The notes: generated by a model not told the origin, from the sequence alone. 64,000 nucleotides of DNA from Ciborinia camelliae (GCA_025890175.1 JANPYM010000001.1:2690288-2754287); one strand, 5' to 3'. Positions 24,623-37,679 are shown, numbered from the stretch's first letter. Program-made: numbers and translations.

Positions 24623-25242
24623 TGTATATATATATATATCTAAGCGAAAGTATTAAGACCCATCTGCATCTATATAAAGAAGTTCAACTAAAGATAATAA
24701 GAAATATATTTTATTCAAATATAAAAAAGATTACAAAGATAGGTATTTACAACGCTGAAGCTTCAAGACGCTATTCCAACAATACTGATTCGGACGATGA
24801 GATATATTATCCACTAGCATTCATCAATAAATTATAATGAAGGAAAACCAAAAGAGCAATATACTTTAAAAGCGTCTATACCTGTTACCCCATGGAACCC
24901 TTATCAAAAAGAATCTTAACAGTCGGGATTTCGAAGCAATGTTTTCTATTGGTTTGCATTCGCCAGATCGAGATATTAGTACTACCTACGTATTATACTG
25001 TATATTTTGTCATCTCGTCGATTCCCGACCTCTTAGGATAGACTGATGAGAGGAAAGAGTCTTCGATTTGGACTTCTCATCCAAGAACCCATAACTAAAA
25101 GGATTAGATATGGTTAATAAAAATGATATATGGTTGCTTTGCTTTGCTTGCTTGTCTTGTGCCTTGCCTCGTCTAAACTTTTAAATGGGTAGTTAGACCA
25201 AATATACAGTAACTTCAAAATCATTTTATGGATTTCACTATA

Positions 25243-25290
25243 ATACCGAGGCGGAATAATACCGAGGCGGAATAATACCGAGGCGGAATA
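25243..25290 (+). repeat. 16-bp tandem repeat, 3 units
   Basis: Three copies of ATACCGAGGCGGAATA lie about 230 bp upstream of the 2EXR gene. They are possibly regulatory; nothing else supports that. Confidence 0.75.
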
Positions 25291-25522
25291 ATTACTAGGT
25301 ATATAATATTGCTCATTTAAAGAAAGTAAATCATAAAATATGATTCACTACACAATATGACCAGATTTTATTTATCTCTTTTCATTCATTAATAAAGCTT
25401 GCTGCCTGCATACAGTCACCACACTTTTTAAGTGCTTATATAGGCCAAACCACCTGGCGTGTTTGGTTACTACTTCGACTCTACATGCGACTTTCCCTTG
25501 CAAGCTCAGATTGCACCTCAAG

Positions 25523-26845
25523 ATGTCGAGCGACACAAACCCCAGCTCAAGCTCACAATCCCAACTCCACCCCATACCTTCACTTAACTCGGAGCATCAA
25601 GGCTCAAATGGTCGAGAACCCAGCGTCATCACAACCCCTTCCATGTCCAAGTACTGCCCTGATTGCGATTACCCATGTGATCAGCATAATATCAGCTGTT
25701 ATTTCTGTTGTTTCGAGTCCGCGCGTTGGATGGCAATACCAACTAGGAGAATGGACTTCTATGATGAGATAGCAGAACCTGCTATGGACGAATCGAAAAC
25801 GGATACATTCACATGTTTTAGTGGCCTCCCAACCGAGATTCGACTCCGAATATGGATGTATGCGTTGCCCGGACCACGAATCGTTTATCTCTATATTGTA
25901 CCTTCGAAGCATCCTCAAGAGACACCATTCAAGATATCTCATACGTATGGGGCTTTAATCTGTTCTTTGACTTGTTCTTTGTCTGAGATAAAGTCTGGGT
26001 ATGCGTACAAATCGCCTTCCACGATTAGCTTGCTATACGTATGCCATGAAGCACACAATGTAGTACGCAAGTTCTATACGAAAGCTTTCGCTACCGAAGA
26101 TTCCTCTGCCAAGACTTGGTTTGACTTTAAGATCGACACGCTTCTCATCGATTGTTGGACCCCTGTGCTTGGAATGCCCTACATACCTGAAGCTATATGG
26201 TGCCCGGACTTCAAAAAGGTGCGTCAACTGGCGACATCTTTATATCCATACGTTTGGCAGAGGCCAGGGTATGTGATGCAGGACACACTATGCCACGAGA
26301 CTTTTAAGAAATTCCCGAACGTGAAAGTATTCTCCTTGATCCATCGACGGTACAAGGAGAAACATTTAGGCGATCTGGAATTCTTGGATCCGATTGATAT
26401 CGACACGCTTCTCACTCATTGGTCTGAACTACCTGGCAACATTGCCCCGCTCGATGAAGCGTTCCATGAAAAGCTTCGGCTCTATGGTTCGCTCATATCG
26501 CAAATCACCTGTTTATCTGAAGAAGGCATATATGACGCTCAAGCCGAAGACGACGAACTGTGGGATGACGAGGGACGAATCTCACCCCCTTACCAAATGC
26601 CTCTTCTCCAGCGAAAGATCATCACCACCTCAGCGATGGCGACCCGAGTGAAGAAGGCGTTGGTGAACTACGAGCGTTCACAGGCACCCAATCTTCGAGA
26701 GAAAATGAAAATCCACGAGGGGAATATCAGCGTCGATTTTGACAATGAGTTCTGGCCGCCACAGGAGGATCCACCATATAGGGAAGCTCATTCTGTTTTT
26801 GCGCTTCCTGATTACCGCCGGCTCGGTTTCCGCCCTGAGTGGTGA
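25523..26845 (+). CDS. 2EXR-domain protein (fungal, function unknown)
   Basis: A single open frame encodes 440 aa. The start is the first in-frame ATG (context CAAGATGTCG), because the open frame above it has no ATG. Residues 96-115 carry FSGLPTEIRLRIW followed by ALPGPRIV, the opening motif of the 2EXR domain. A second conserved element, LLYVCHEAHNVVRKFY, follows about 75 residues later. Before the domain is a Ser/Pro-rich leader and a cysteine cluster (C45, C48, C52, C59, C62, C63) that could bind metal. Such proteins are numerous in Leotiomycetes and Sordariomycetes and have no established function. No intron is needed. The isolated gene offers no context for its role. Confidence 0.8.
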   Translation: MSSDTNPSSSSQSQLHPIPSLNSEHQGSNGREPSVITTPSMSKYCPDCDYPCDQHNISCYFCCFESARWMAIPTRRMDFYDEIAEPAMDESKTDTFTCFSGLPTEIRLRIWMYALPGPRIVYLYIVPSKHPQETPFKISHTYGALICSLTCSLSEIKSGYAYKSPSTISLLYVCHEAHNVVRKFYTKAFATEDSSAKTWFDFKIDTLLIDCWTPVLGMPYIPEAIWCPDFKKVRQLATSLYPYVWQRPGYVMQDTLCHETFKKFPNVKVFSLIHRRYKEKHLGDLEFLDPIDIDTLLTHWSELPGNIAPLDEAFHEKLRLYGSLISQITCLSEEGIYDAQAEDDELWDDEGRISPPYQMPLLQRKIITTSAMATRVKKALVNYERSQAPNLREKMKIHEGNISVDFDNEFWPPQEDPPYREAHSVFALPDYRRLGFRPEW

Positions 26846-27628
26846 GGAAGGACTTTAGTGATTGAGTTGATGGGACAGATTGATGGAAATAAGATGGGGG
26901 GGGGTATGTCTACCGTGGTCTAGAGAGTCAAATTTTCTTCTGGTTGGGATGGTGTCTGAGTTATCATGGAAGTATCTCCAATCTTCAATTTAAGGAATTC
27001 TCCTCTCCTATCCCATCTTTGCTACTTGAGCAGATCTTGTCAACAGTGTTGTTATAAAATAGTTCTCCATACACTCGCTCGATAGTCTCTACAACAATAC
27101 AATAAGTTCAATGAACAGTTTATCTCATTTGTAGCCACACATGATAGTTAAACACTAGAATTTCAACATCGACGTCATCACCACTCCCAAATATTCAAAG
27201 TAATCATACAACTGTTCACATCTCGCAATTCCATCACGTCTCCTTCCCTGTCCCAGATTTTAAGAAAATATCTTGAAATGCATCAAAGTTTGTCGAATAT
27301 GGCCAGCCAGGCTAATAAATCAACTTGGGGCCGAATAGAAAGAACTACACTATGTGTTGAAGAAAAGCAGAAGAAGCATATCGCATACCCCCTCGTCGAT
27401 TGTGGGAAAGGAGATGGTGTATCTCCATCATATTTTTACAACTTACTTAGTAGTACATTTTCAATTTCTCATATAATCTTTCATTGGGTACCAATCCACA
27501 CATCTCTTCCACTCTCTATGTAACTGTATTCTCATCCATGTATTTGACAATATATCCACAATCCTCGTATCGAATACGATCTTTCTTTGCGCCAATGACA
27601 TAAGATAGATATACTGATTTCTGAAAAC

Positions 27629-27850
27629 ATGGTACATACATACCTATTTTATAAATATAAAGGTCAGCCAATGATAGAAACAGCAATAGACTATTTAATA
27701 TCTGGCCATGAAGTTGACGTTGACATTAACGTCGAATTTGTCACTGCGCCTGACTCTTATATAAAGTTAAATATCAAAGACGATACGATCAAGGGTAGGG
27801 AAGATAGACTTCAAGTTCTGCTTCGGGAATTGAAATATATTTGGGATTAA
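27629..27850 (+). CDS. Small orphan ORF, 73 aa (doubtful)
   Basis: An ATG with good context (AAAACATGG) opens 73 codons to TAA. The product is charged and looks protein-like in its second half (GHEVDVDINVEFVT, then IKGREDRLQVLLRELKYIWD). There is no recognised domain, no visible intron and no conserved neighbour. It may be a real small protein, a fragment or chance. Confidence 0.25.
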   Translation: MVHTYLFYKYKGQPMIETAIDYLISGHEVDVDINVEFVTAPDSYIKLNIKDDTIKGREDRLQVLLRELKYIWD

Positions 27851-28384
27851 TATCTCTATTCCCTATAGATGTCTCCTCCTTCTTAACCCCTCCCCCAATA
27901 AATTCCAACTCCAACTCCAACTCTCCATGCCCAAACCCCTCTATTTTCCAAGCTGCCAACTTTCACCTCTCCTGATTTTCTTTCTATTTCAGGTGAGATG
28001 AGATGAGGTGCTCTTTTACTAAAACTAACTACTTACCTATCCCATCTAATTGGGTACTCATCGATACCTACCTAGGTACCTAGATATTTCAACATAATCA
28101 TCCCATTATTCCATCCCATCTCTCATCCACTTCCCCAATATCCCGAGGTCATACATTCTATTAATAACACATTCATGCACTCAAACATTACAGCTCAACT
28201 CCCAACTCCAAACTTGCTCCGCCACACCACACCACGCCCCCTTCATTCCCCGCTCCATTACTTAATCCCCAATCCCCAATCCCCTCTACTTCCTTCACCT
28301 CCTTCACCCCCCCAAATTGAAAATCCACACCCACAAAACCCGCATAGGTACCTACCTACCTCCATACCCTAAACTCCACTCCAC

Positions 28385-28493
28385 TCACCATATTCACCAT
28401 ATTCACCATATTCACCATATTCACCATATTCACCATATTCACCATATTCCCCATATTCCCCATATTCCCCATATTCACCATATTCACCCTATG
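28385..28493 (+). repeat. ATTCACCAT 9-mer array
   Basis: About eleven units of ATTCACCAT with ATTCCCCAT variants. They read as repeated H-I-P/H residues in one frame, which is not a gene. Confidence 0.88.
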
Positions 28494-30186
28494 AAACTTC
28501 CCATCCCATCCCATCCCATCCCATCCCTCCTTTCCCATCCCTTTTTTTCTATCTATCATCAATCTCATTTATTCAACATAATCACCAATCCAATCCAATC
28601 CATTTCTTAACCTCAACCCCACACTCTTTCTTTTCCAATCCTCCACTTCTCCAATCCTCCACTTCTCCAATTCGCCCACCATCACCATCGCCTCACCATC
28701 CCATCGCCTCACCATCCCTTTCCTCCCCCTCGTCTCTCCTACAGTTCTAACATCCCCACTCCCCATATCATATACAATATTAGGTTACATACACAATATC
28801 ACATACATGCACTCCACTCATCCATCTATCTAGATACCTACTAGGTATTCATCCATCCACCCATCCATCCATCCACCCATCCATCCATCCACCATCCATC
28901 TCCTAATATTGTTTCAAGAAAATATAAATATTAAATCTGCTTTATCAATAACTTAACTCTAATACTTAATAGTCAATAGTCAATCCATGACTTCAACTGT
29001 TTAATGAAGAAGCAAGCCATGCAATATCGTGGACCATCGCCGCACAATCCATATTAAGCCCTAATCCCAAATCCACCAGTCACCTGCATTGGCCACAATA
29101 ATCTAATACTAGGTCCGCAAGAACAAGTCACTCACATACTCACATCAAGAATGCACAAAATAATGATGATCAGATATCTTATTATCCATTTTATCTTAGA
29201 CCGATCCATCCATCCATCCACCCATGCCTATCTCCATCCCCTAACATCCCTTCACTTTCTCCACCACAGCTACCTTTATCCTGGATATCAAGTGTGTAAC
29301 CTCCAGAACCATTGCGGAAAGCAAGCCAGCCATTCATTCTTATTCTGATCTGATCTTGGGTATCTCCATCCAACCATGCATGCCCCTATCCTACCAAACA
29401 AACAAACCACCCCGAAAGTAAGCTCCTCCACCAAATTCCCGATCAATCAATCTCTATTAAGATACGATAGAAAGAAGTTCCCATCCTTCCATCACCATAG
29501 ATCCCCATAGCAACCTATCCACATCCACCCATTACTGAAGCATGTCATCTTCCAAACAAGAAAGAAAGCGAGCAAGTAATGAATGCATTCATTATCTCTC
29601 TCGTGCCCCGAATTTTGATTGATTGTGACCCGATTCGATCCGAATGTACTGTGCAAGAAGGGTATGAAGAGAACTAAAAACTTCCCGCAGAAACAAAGAA
29701 AATATGATCCACGCCTCAGAATACCAACTCCGTTCCTTCCCAATTTTTTTTCTTCTCCAGTCACGTTTTCTTCCTCTTTAATTAATTACTATCAAAAGGT
29801 AGATTGCGCCGAAAAGAAAAAGAAACAAAGGAAAGAAGGGAAGTTGGGATGCTGAAGAGCGGTGTGTGCGTGTATTGTAAATAAGAAACGCTAGATCGAC
29901 AAGATGATTGTTTTGAAGAGAAAATAAAAACCGATGACTCGCTAATGCCAAATATTTTTCGATGAAAAAAATAGGTCCATGAAACGCGCTGACGCCCAAC
30001 ACAGAAACGATGAAGTCCGCAGAATTGGGCTTGTGATCGGATGCCGATGAAAATAGTCGACGAATTCGGCACAATCAATACAAATTGTGGTACAAGTGAA
30101 GGTTTTGTGTGGTATCATGTCCGATATCAATGCGTGGATGATGTAAGGACGAGGATGACTCGAACAAACCCGGCGAGTTTCCAGAC

Positions 30187-31468
30187 TTATTGCATGACGA
30201 TATCTTGTTGATATGGTTGTTGCTGGTATTGTTGTTGTTGTTGTTGACCATATTGCATCTGAGCTTGAGGAGTTGGTGTGATCGGACATCTAGGTGCTGA
30301 AGTTTGATAAGGTTTGACTTCATTTCCATTCCCTGGACCAAAATATTCTCCCTCGGGGGTAATCGGTGGTGTGAGGTAACCATTAATAACATGTTGCCCA
30401 TATACCTTCTGCGGTGTGCTGTAGACATCGTTTTGTTGTACTGGCTTCTGGATAGCTGTTGGTTCAGAGGGAGGAGTTGGTGGAGTGACATGACATTGGC
30501 TCATAGCTGCTTGTTGAAGAAGGAATCGACGAAGCACTTCGGAGACTCTAGAGAGGTGTGGGGCAGCGTATTTTCTTGCGAGGACCGAGGATGGTTGGTT
30601 GAGTTGTCGAGAAAGACTTAACATCAAGTCGGAATCGACCTGTCCATAAGTATCCATCTCGGGGCATCCAAGAATATCCCTCGAAAGTGCCAGTGATGCA
30701 CGGGCCATTGCTGAAGGCTTGACTGAGACAAATTCTTTGTGATATAAAGCCATCTCGCAGATATACCAAGACATGTGCTCGACGGTCATGTCTTCATACT
30801 CGGGTCCTTCCAACAATGCCAATTGAAGCCAGCTATCAACGGTAGGGTGACCAATCATCCACTCCAAGGTGTTCAACACGTGCCATTCCATTTGGGTGAA
30901 CATCTCCTCGTCATATAATGAGCAGCACATTGACTTGAGTTCTCTAATCATGGGCACTCGTTCCTTCTTGTCTCCATATTTGGCGGCGATGAGGAGTGCA
31001 GCACATCCAACCAATTGGTAATGTCTCTTATAGACGACTCGGCGGGAACAGTATCTGTCGAGAAGGTTAACGGCAAGGTGAAGTGTTTCCGGAAGAAGTT
31101 GAAAGGCAGAGTGGGCTTCGATAAGGAAGTCGATGAGATAAGGTCGCATGAACCATTGAATCTCTTGTTGAATTTCTATCGAGGCAACGTCTGGCATAGT
31201 CGCGTCCTATGGAAAACGTTAGCGCAAGGTCACATGAGAATTAGTAAATCTCAGAATAATTGACCTCCATCGATGCCATGTGATCAATTATATCATCCAT
31301 GTAGGCATCACAAGCTTGTCTAGATAATTCATTGGCCATCGCTTCTTGCCTCCGTCGACCCATCATCTTGATATATTCTTGAGTGTTTGGTCGAGGTTGC
31401 TGCTGCTGCTGCTGTTGGAAATTATTATCCTCCACGAAGAACGTGTCACAAGGTTGGCTGTACGACAT
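30187..31468 (-). CDS. CLN1: G1/S-specific cyclin (Cln family)
   Basis: Exons 31468-31265 and 31206-30187 on the minus strand give 407 aa. The 58-bp intron has a GTCAAT donor and ATAG acceptor, and splicing joins HMASME to DATMPDVASIEIQ in frame. The cyclin box starts with the characteristic MRPYLIDFLIE and LLPETLHLAVNLLDRY, at roughly residues 85-120. Further conserved blocks GCAALLIAAKYGDKKE and QMEWHVLNTLEW lead into a C-terminal cyclin fold up to about residue 300. A poly-Q run lies near the N terminus and a Q-rich tail at the C terminus. Such cyclins activate Cdk1/Cdc28 for entry into S phase, and filamentous ascomycetes usually have one (Neurospora cln-1). The region upstream is unusually long and repeat-bearing. 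Confidence 0.92.
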
Positions 31469-34400
31469 GTTGAAGGTGATTTAAAGTTGTGGTATTTGGT
31501 AGTAGGGAAAGAATGGACGTCAAGTTCTCCAGGAGCTTCGACTTGACAGTGGCTTTCGATAGACACTGGATTGCTGTATGTTGCGTTTAAAGGAATGTGC
31601 TGTATAGTTCAAGAGAACGATACTTTGGGGTAAATTATGATTAGAGAGTGTGGGTGGAACTATAATTCGAAAATGAACGACAATGGCCGAAAAAAAGATG
31701 GCAAAAAATGTAAAGCGGAACCTTTCAAAGCTGATATTATCAAGTGGCAGGTGAATATCACTTTATAAGATATCGGGGAAAATTCTGATGAATTATGGGA
31801 TTAGCGGGACTTTCAACCGGACTTGGAGTAGATCGTGAAAAGGGAGAAGCCTCAATCATTTAAAAGGTGGAGAACGGGAATGCTTCCTCGGTCATCAAGA
31901 ACGCTTGAAGCTGATGGGTATTGGGTGTTGGTGGAAGGGGGTAGGGGGGAATTTGAAGTGTAAATTTGGAAGCAAATCAAGATTCGAGACTCACCAAGGT
32001 AGATCCTTTCTTGCTGGAAGACAATGGAGGATAATGCGGTAGAAAATGTTTAAGATATTCTCCGTGGAAGTCAAGACAGGATGAACGAGTAAACGTCTCC
32101 GATCTTTTGACTATCTTGCTTGAATGTTTGGTGTAATTACGTGCCGATTATTGGGTAGAGGAGGAACGTAGGAACGTGGAGCTTTGTGGAAGAATGTTCA
32201 AGATGAGATGCGCGACCGTTGGCATGTAAAGGTGCTAACTAAGTAAGGGGAACCAAGAGTTAAATGTCAGCCAATGCCTCCATAAAGGATTCTGCTTGTT
32301 TAATTGAATGAATCAAGAGATTGGGAATTTTTTTGCATAAAGTTCGGGTCTCAAGCTCACCTGGAATTGTCGAGTATCTTGGCTTTCAATTGTGGAGTCA
32401 AATCTTAAAACTCCTTTTTGATAAAAGAGTTGACGGGATTGAGATTGACAACTAAAAAGAGGTACCACTTGAAGATTATCTGAAAATTATTACTTCGAAA
32501 CAAACAATACCAAGAATGAAATAATTCGAGGTATTCCAGGTCGAAGAATTGTTTGGGGGAAAAACGATTCGACAAGTTGTTTTTTTGGGAATTGAATTTG
32601 TTCTGAAGAGTGTCGGATAAGGAAGGGTTTGGAGTCGAGAATTGATTCGAGTGAATTCGAGAGAGGAAGAGAGGGGGGATTGAGGGAGGAGGGTGGCTTC
32701 GATGCTGAATTGAATGGTAAGACGATGATGTCCTCAAATTCTATTCAGAAAAGAATGATCTTCGTGGATTGTTGAGACGAAGATTGAGAGGAGTGAGTGT
32801 TGTAGTTTCTTTCTTTTTTCCTTGTAGGAAGAGACAGCTATGGACAGTCGAAGGAAAGTTCAGATAAGAATCTTGTTATGTGTATATGAAGTTGCAATCT
32901 AGCAATCTTCCACCAAAATTCTTGCCTGTCTTTTCAACTTTCTTCGAGCTTCAACATAACAAGGTGTCAATTATCCAATGACCTCTTTGATTCCCTTTTA
33001 ATTGATATATGAATCCTGAAGGGTCTTGCGGAGGAGAGGAAAAGAGAGAAGAAATTTAGAGAGAGAGAGAGAGAGAGAGAAGAGAAGAGGGGAGGTTTGT
33101 GTAGTTCAAGGAGTGAAAGAATGGATCGAATGGATCTCGAGAGAAGGTTGAATAGTAAGAAAGTAGTGGAAAGTAACTTAAGAGGGTCTTTTCCCTACGC
33201 CGTAATAGGAATGGTTTAGAGATTATTACTTTTTGACATGGGGCATGGGGGGGGGAGTGGAAGTGGAAGTGGAAGTGGAAGTGGAAGTGGAGTGGGTGTG
33301 AGTAGGTACTAGGTAGGTTATTAGGTTAGGTGTAGTTTGCAGGTGTGAGAATGATGAGTGACAAGTCTGATGGGTGGTGGTGGTGGTGGTGGTCCGGGTC
33401 GGTCGGGGTTTTTTTTATTTGATGACTTTCCTTTCCTTCTTTGGTTAATAAAAGGGTTAATACCTGTAGGTAGGTAATTATATTGCTGCACCAAGAAAAG
33501 TATCCCAAGTATGGACTTATTAGCTGGAGATGGAGATACTGTATGTAGAGAACTACCTAGAGATATTGACAGACCAGACCAGACTAGACCAGACCAGATC
33601 AGAGAAGCGGTGGCAGTAAATCCGCACAGCAGCGGGAATATTATTATTGTCGAATATTCCTTACGGAGTATACCTCAGGTCCTCAAGTTCATAAGCAATA
33701 AATAAATAAGTACGTGGACACCTCACTGGACCCAAAGACGAAGGCAAATGATATAGTTGAGTCTTGACCTTCCTATCCCCACCTAGTCGGCGTTGTGGTT
33801 TTGTGGATGTATGGATTCTGGAAGTTGGAACGTGATGTATTATAGGTATTAACGCGCCCTTCCCTGTTGGCTTTATAAGTTATCAACTTATTAACTTATA
33901 TCTGTCTCTTCATCGGGTACTACTCCTACTGTGCTACCTAGGCAATAATGAATTGATTACTTTATATTAATAAGAATTTTTAATAAAGATAAAATCAAAG
34001 AGGCGATGTGATGCGGAATAGGAAGAGTATGAGATTGTATTAAGGTAGGTAAAGTTTTGGTGTTTTCGTGAATATGATTGGGTTTAACTTTTTAAAGGGA
34101 TATACCGTAAAGGTAGCTGGAGGTCCGTATGTACATTGTGCAGTACCCTTCCAGGTTACATTGGAGCAATTGGAGCATTGGAATTTTGAACATTTAACAT
34201 TTGAACATTTCAACATTTCAACATTATTATTGAATAAATACCGTCCCTCCTACCTACCACCTGGGCAGACTGCTTGGTACCGAGGGTGGGTTGATTTGAG
34301 CTTGGATGCTTCTTTTGAGTGAAGGCTTGGAAATATTATTATTATTGCATGCACAGAAAAGTACGGGGAATATAGATAGCTGGAGGTAAGAGTACAAAGC

Positions 34401-35737
34401 AAAAAGGCTTCCAAGATTTCAGATGGCACAATCATTCGTACCGGTATATTAATTGATGGGTTTGGGTTTGGGTTTGGGTTTGGTTTTGGGTTTTGCTCCG
34501 GTAATAATAGAAGTCGCGTTTTGATCAACTTGATTGGTGCTTGATGTTGTATTCTATGTAATATTCTCTCCTTCTCCTTCCTTCCTTCCGATGCATATCT
34601 TACCTACCTACACTTATTATTATTACAATTACACTTAACACTTACACTCACATCTGAATTTGCTTGTGCAATGCTTCATTCTGATCCCCTTGATCTATCT
34701 CACCTACCCATTAGACACGCCAAAACGCGTGGAACGACAAAAAGTAAGTACATAATTGATAGTGTAGATTGATAGCGTAGCATTGATTGACATTGGCATG
34801 AGCTCATCGTCGGTCATAAATTTATAATGATTTTTTTGTATGGTTCTTATGCATCTTTGATCTTTTATTATAATGTGATATCATTAATAATATAATATTG
34901 TTCAAGTCCATACCTATCCACGTCTCATCTCAAAAGACTCTCAAGTCTCAACTCTCAAATCTCAAATCTCAAGTCTCAACTCACAACTCACGACTCTCAA
35001 CCCGAGAAAGCCAGACATCCTAGAAATACATCGATCTTTTTATACTTCTATTGAAATTCAACCATTCAAATATCCTTGATTGACACGCTTGAGAATACCT
35101 GCATACATGCATTAACCATGTCAACCTACAGGAGACAATATATCTATTTGACTGGCCGATTAATATTATTATTGATCAATTCATAAGGTAGGTATACCCT
35201 TCATAACTTTTTGATTTGATATCATTAACTTGTTCAAGTTTTTATACGGGGTATATGTATGTCATGTTGGAATGACAGGAACGACATAAAAATACATCAA
35301 GGATATGCACCTCCTCTCCTATTCCTAACCAAGGTGTCTGCAACGAAGGGCTGAAGATACGGGTTATTGGTTAATTGACTACGAGGACAAGGCAAATGGA
35401 TCACATCACACCTGAGCAGATCAATAACCCCATACCCTTACCGACAATCAATCAACGAGAAGCATTAGCATTACAAACATGAGAATCAGATCTCGCCCAG
35501 ACCTTGATCATCTTGCATATTTTGTACCATCAAAAGATCTCTTTCCCCTTCAACCGCGTTTCAAGAGAAGGAAAAAGGGTGAATAAACCCTAACCTGTGA
35601 ATCTTAAGTATAATCATACATACAGATAAATGAACTACCTAACCCTCTTATGCATAAGTTTCGGAGATACATAGGAGGGACTTACGATACTTCGTACACG
35701 AATCACCATATGATTTTGCCATTCCATGTCTCCAGGC
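31469..35737. other. Cyclin leader/promoter and intergenic DNA
   Basis: Upstream of the cyclin start, about 1.7 kb (to about 33,180) is unique, non-repetitive sequence without a credible gene. It is long enough for an extended promoter or long 5' UTR with several small ATG frames. A GA dinucleotide run (33061-33082), a GGAAGT hexamer run (about 33256-33290), GGTA repeats and a GGGTTT run (about 34459-34490) follow. Nothing else is recognisable. Confidence 0.5.
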
Positions 35738-35872
35738 TTATTCAAGCCACCAGTCCGTTGCGTCTCCGTTTGATTTGATCAGCTCATTCCATTCGTTGTG
35801 CCAGGTTGGCGCAATCTCCAAACCGTTTGTATCTGGAATCCCATGGGCCTCGTACCTTGTAAGTTGTGACAT
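35738..35872 (-). CDS. Possible 44-aa small protein or exon (doubtful)
   Basis: The ATG at 35872 (context AAAAATGTC) opens 44 codons to TAA. The composition is balanced: it starts MSQLTRYEAHGIPD and ends NGDATDWWLE, with three more tryptophan-free turns and hydrophilic residues between. It could be a small protein or a terminal exon. A frame of this length can also arise by chance, and nothing nearby supports it. Confidence 0.2.
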   Translation of the reverse strand: MSQLTRYEAHGIPDTNGLEIAPTWHNEWNELIKSNGDATDWWLE

Positions 35873-36655
35873 TTTTACAACTTCCAACTTTCAATGCGCC
35901 GCCAAAAGGCTTTGATGGGATTCAAATGATCTTCAATAATCATTCAATCAATCAACGGCCTTCCCAAGACCAAACCTGCTTCGCGACTACCTATTCGACT
36001 ATCAATATCACCCAACAACTATAACTACATGATACGTCAGGCTAAATCCGCAGTATAAACTCCCCTGGTAGCATTCGTACCGCATAGCATAGCACAAGTA
36101 TAAACCTGCCTATTATTAAGTTCTAACCTCCTGCGTATCTAAGTACTACCTAGGTACTAGCAAACTTTCCAGCTCTCTCACCAACCAGCCAAATTGTCAC
36201 GACCAAAAGGAAGACCTACCTAGTTACCAAGTTACCATGCCATCAAGCTTTCCAACCCCACTAATCCTGGAACTATCACTACTCTCCAAACAAAGACACC
36301 AGAATCCGGGGCATTTTTTTGGTCATCAATACATACCTAATCAGTATCATATGGTCATGGTCCTGTCCGTACCGGGCTGCGACCAGAATTTGGGGTAAGT
36401 ACTAGGCAATTTTATGCACAAAATAGATGCGTATTATCAACAGGCCAGATGATCGATCATCAATCGGTTCGATGTCCTACCAAAACATTTTATTCCATTT
36501 CATTATTCCATTTCATATCTCAGAGATCTTCCAAAACTCAGATCTTCAAAAACTCAGATCTTCAAAATCAAAAGAACCCGCGGGTGCAAAAAAATCCGCC
36601 AAGACCCTTCAACATTCAACGGCCCCGAAAGTAAACCCATTATTTTGATACCAAA

Positions 36656-36988
36656 ATGGTTCAAACTTCTAAAAGTTCTATCCTCATGACCGTTCATCCT
36701 CAACTTCTCAACGGAGTCGTATGGGGCTCTTTAGTTTCTGCGTACACACAGACCTTCTGTTTCAATTGACTGGGATTTCCTTTCTTTTCCTTCATACAAG
36801 AATTTGCTATCTTTTTCTTCTTTTTTTCAATTGCAACCGATGCCGTACTGGTGCGTGCTGTAGATGAATGGCGAGGCGAGGCTTTTCATATTGAAGAACT
36901 ACAGAGTATAACTGGTGGACCCGACAATTCGGTACATGAGAATCCTGCACCTCTTGAATCTTCACATTCACATTTCGTAACCGCCTAA
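36656..36988 (+). pseudogene. 110-codon ORF broken by one in-frame TGA
   Basis: An ATG in ideal context (CAAAATGGTT) opens 37 codons, meets TGA at 36767-36769, and the same frame then stays open for 72 codons to TAA at 36986-36988. Before the break it reads VHPQLLNGVVWGSLVSAY. After it come a hydrophobic stretch rich in F and a soluble part reading IATDAVLVRAVDEWRGEAF. The joined frame would resemble a small membrane protein with a hydrophilic tail. I found no in-frame GT-AG intron that removes the stop cleanly. TGA is one C-to-T step from CGA, so a RIP-type nonsense mutation is possible. Family not recognised. Confidence 0.3.
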
Positions 36989-37635
36989 TAATAAGCCTAG
37001 CTTTTCCTCCCTACGTACGCTACACTACTGTACTAATTAATGTATACCCGACCTTTCTGCACCAAGCAGCACATTGATACAATGCTCCCGCATTCACGCA
37101 GCCGCGCCGCTCCGCTCCACGAAAAGCGCGTTCCTGTTCCACACTCGACGGTCTACACACGCGATGACGCTACGCTACCCTGGCCGCTTTCATACTCCAT
37201 CGCTCACAGGGACCTCCCTTCCTTCCTATGTTCCTTCCTTCACATTGCACATGCACTAATATTTCCTGATAGGCTGATTCACAGTGATCCTTTCTTGGTA
37301 TCTCACATCTGTATGTACATTGTACACTGTACATTGTATGGGCACGACATATTGAAGCGGGAGATTAATGATACAGTACGTATATTTGACGATATAAAAT
37401 CAAGGCAAGCATGGAATGCATGTATACCTTATATAGGACTTGCAATAATAGGTACTACTGTATGATATGTACAGTAGAAGATTAATAACAACCAAGATTC
37501 CTAGCAATCATCAATCAATCAATCAATCAATCACATGCGAATCCTGACCTAATCCCATCAATATCCATCCGTATAAGCAATCTCATACATATATCATAAC
37601 CATCGGCGTCAAGCGGATCCCGGGCACCTCGGCCG

Positions 37636-37638
<3 letters not shown>

Positions 37639-37679
<41 letters not shown>

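Larger units (their letters stand above)
23180..25522. other. Repeat-rich intergenic region
   Basis: Between two genes on the same strand lie an AT dinucleotide array, two G-rich minisatellites and a long homopurine tract (each listed), then about 900 bp of AT-leaning unique sequence. A frame ending at 24837 (reading ...IGIYNAEASRRYSNN...) looks slightly protein-like, but it begins inside the simple repeats and has no ATG. I consider it a relic at best. Confidence 0.6.
26846..30186. other. Intergenic region with micro-repeats
   Basis: Between the 2EXR gene and the convergent cyclin gene there is no convincing gene. A 73-aa ATG frame at 27629-27850 is listed separately. There are GGTA/CCTA, CATC and ATTCACCAT repeats and long C-rich, low-G stretches (about 27880-28900). 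The final 200-300 bp would be the cyclin 3' UTR. Confidence 0.55.

Noticed and set aside
23356..24643. Several frames of 60-135 codons over the AT, GGGGATT and purine repeats
   Set aside because: All are translations of simple repeats; both strands and several frames are open at once.
37040..37465. 141-codon ATG frame
   Set aside because: No recognisable motif, His/Cys/Ser-rich mixed composition, repeated GTACATTGTACA sequence inside it, and no neighbouring support. Possibly real but not supportable.
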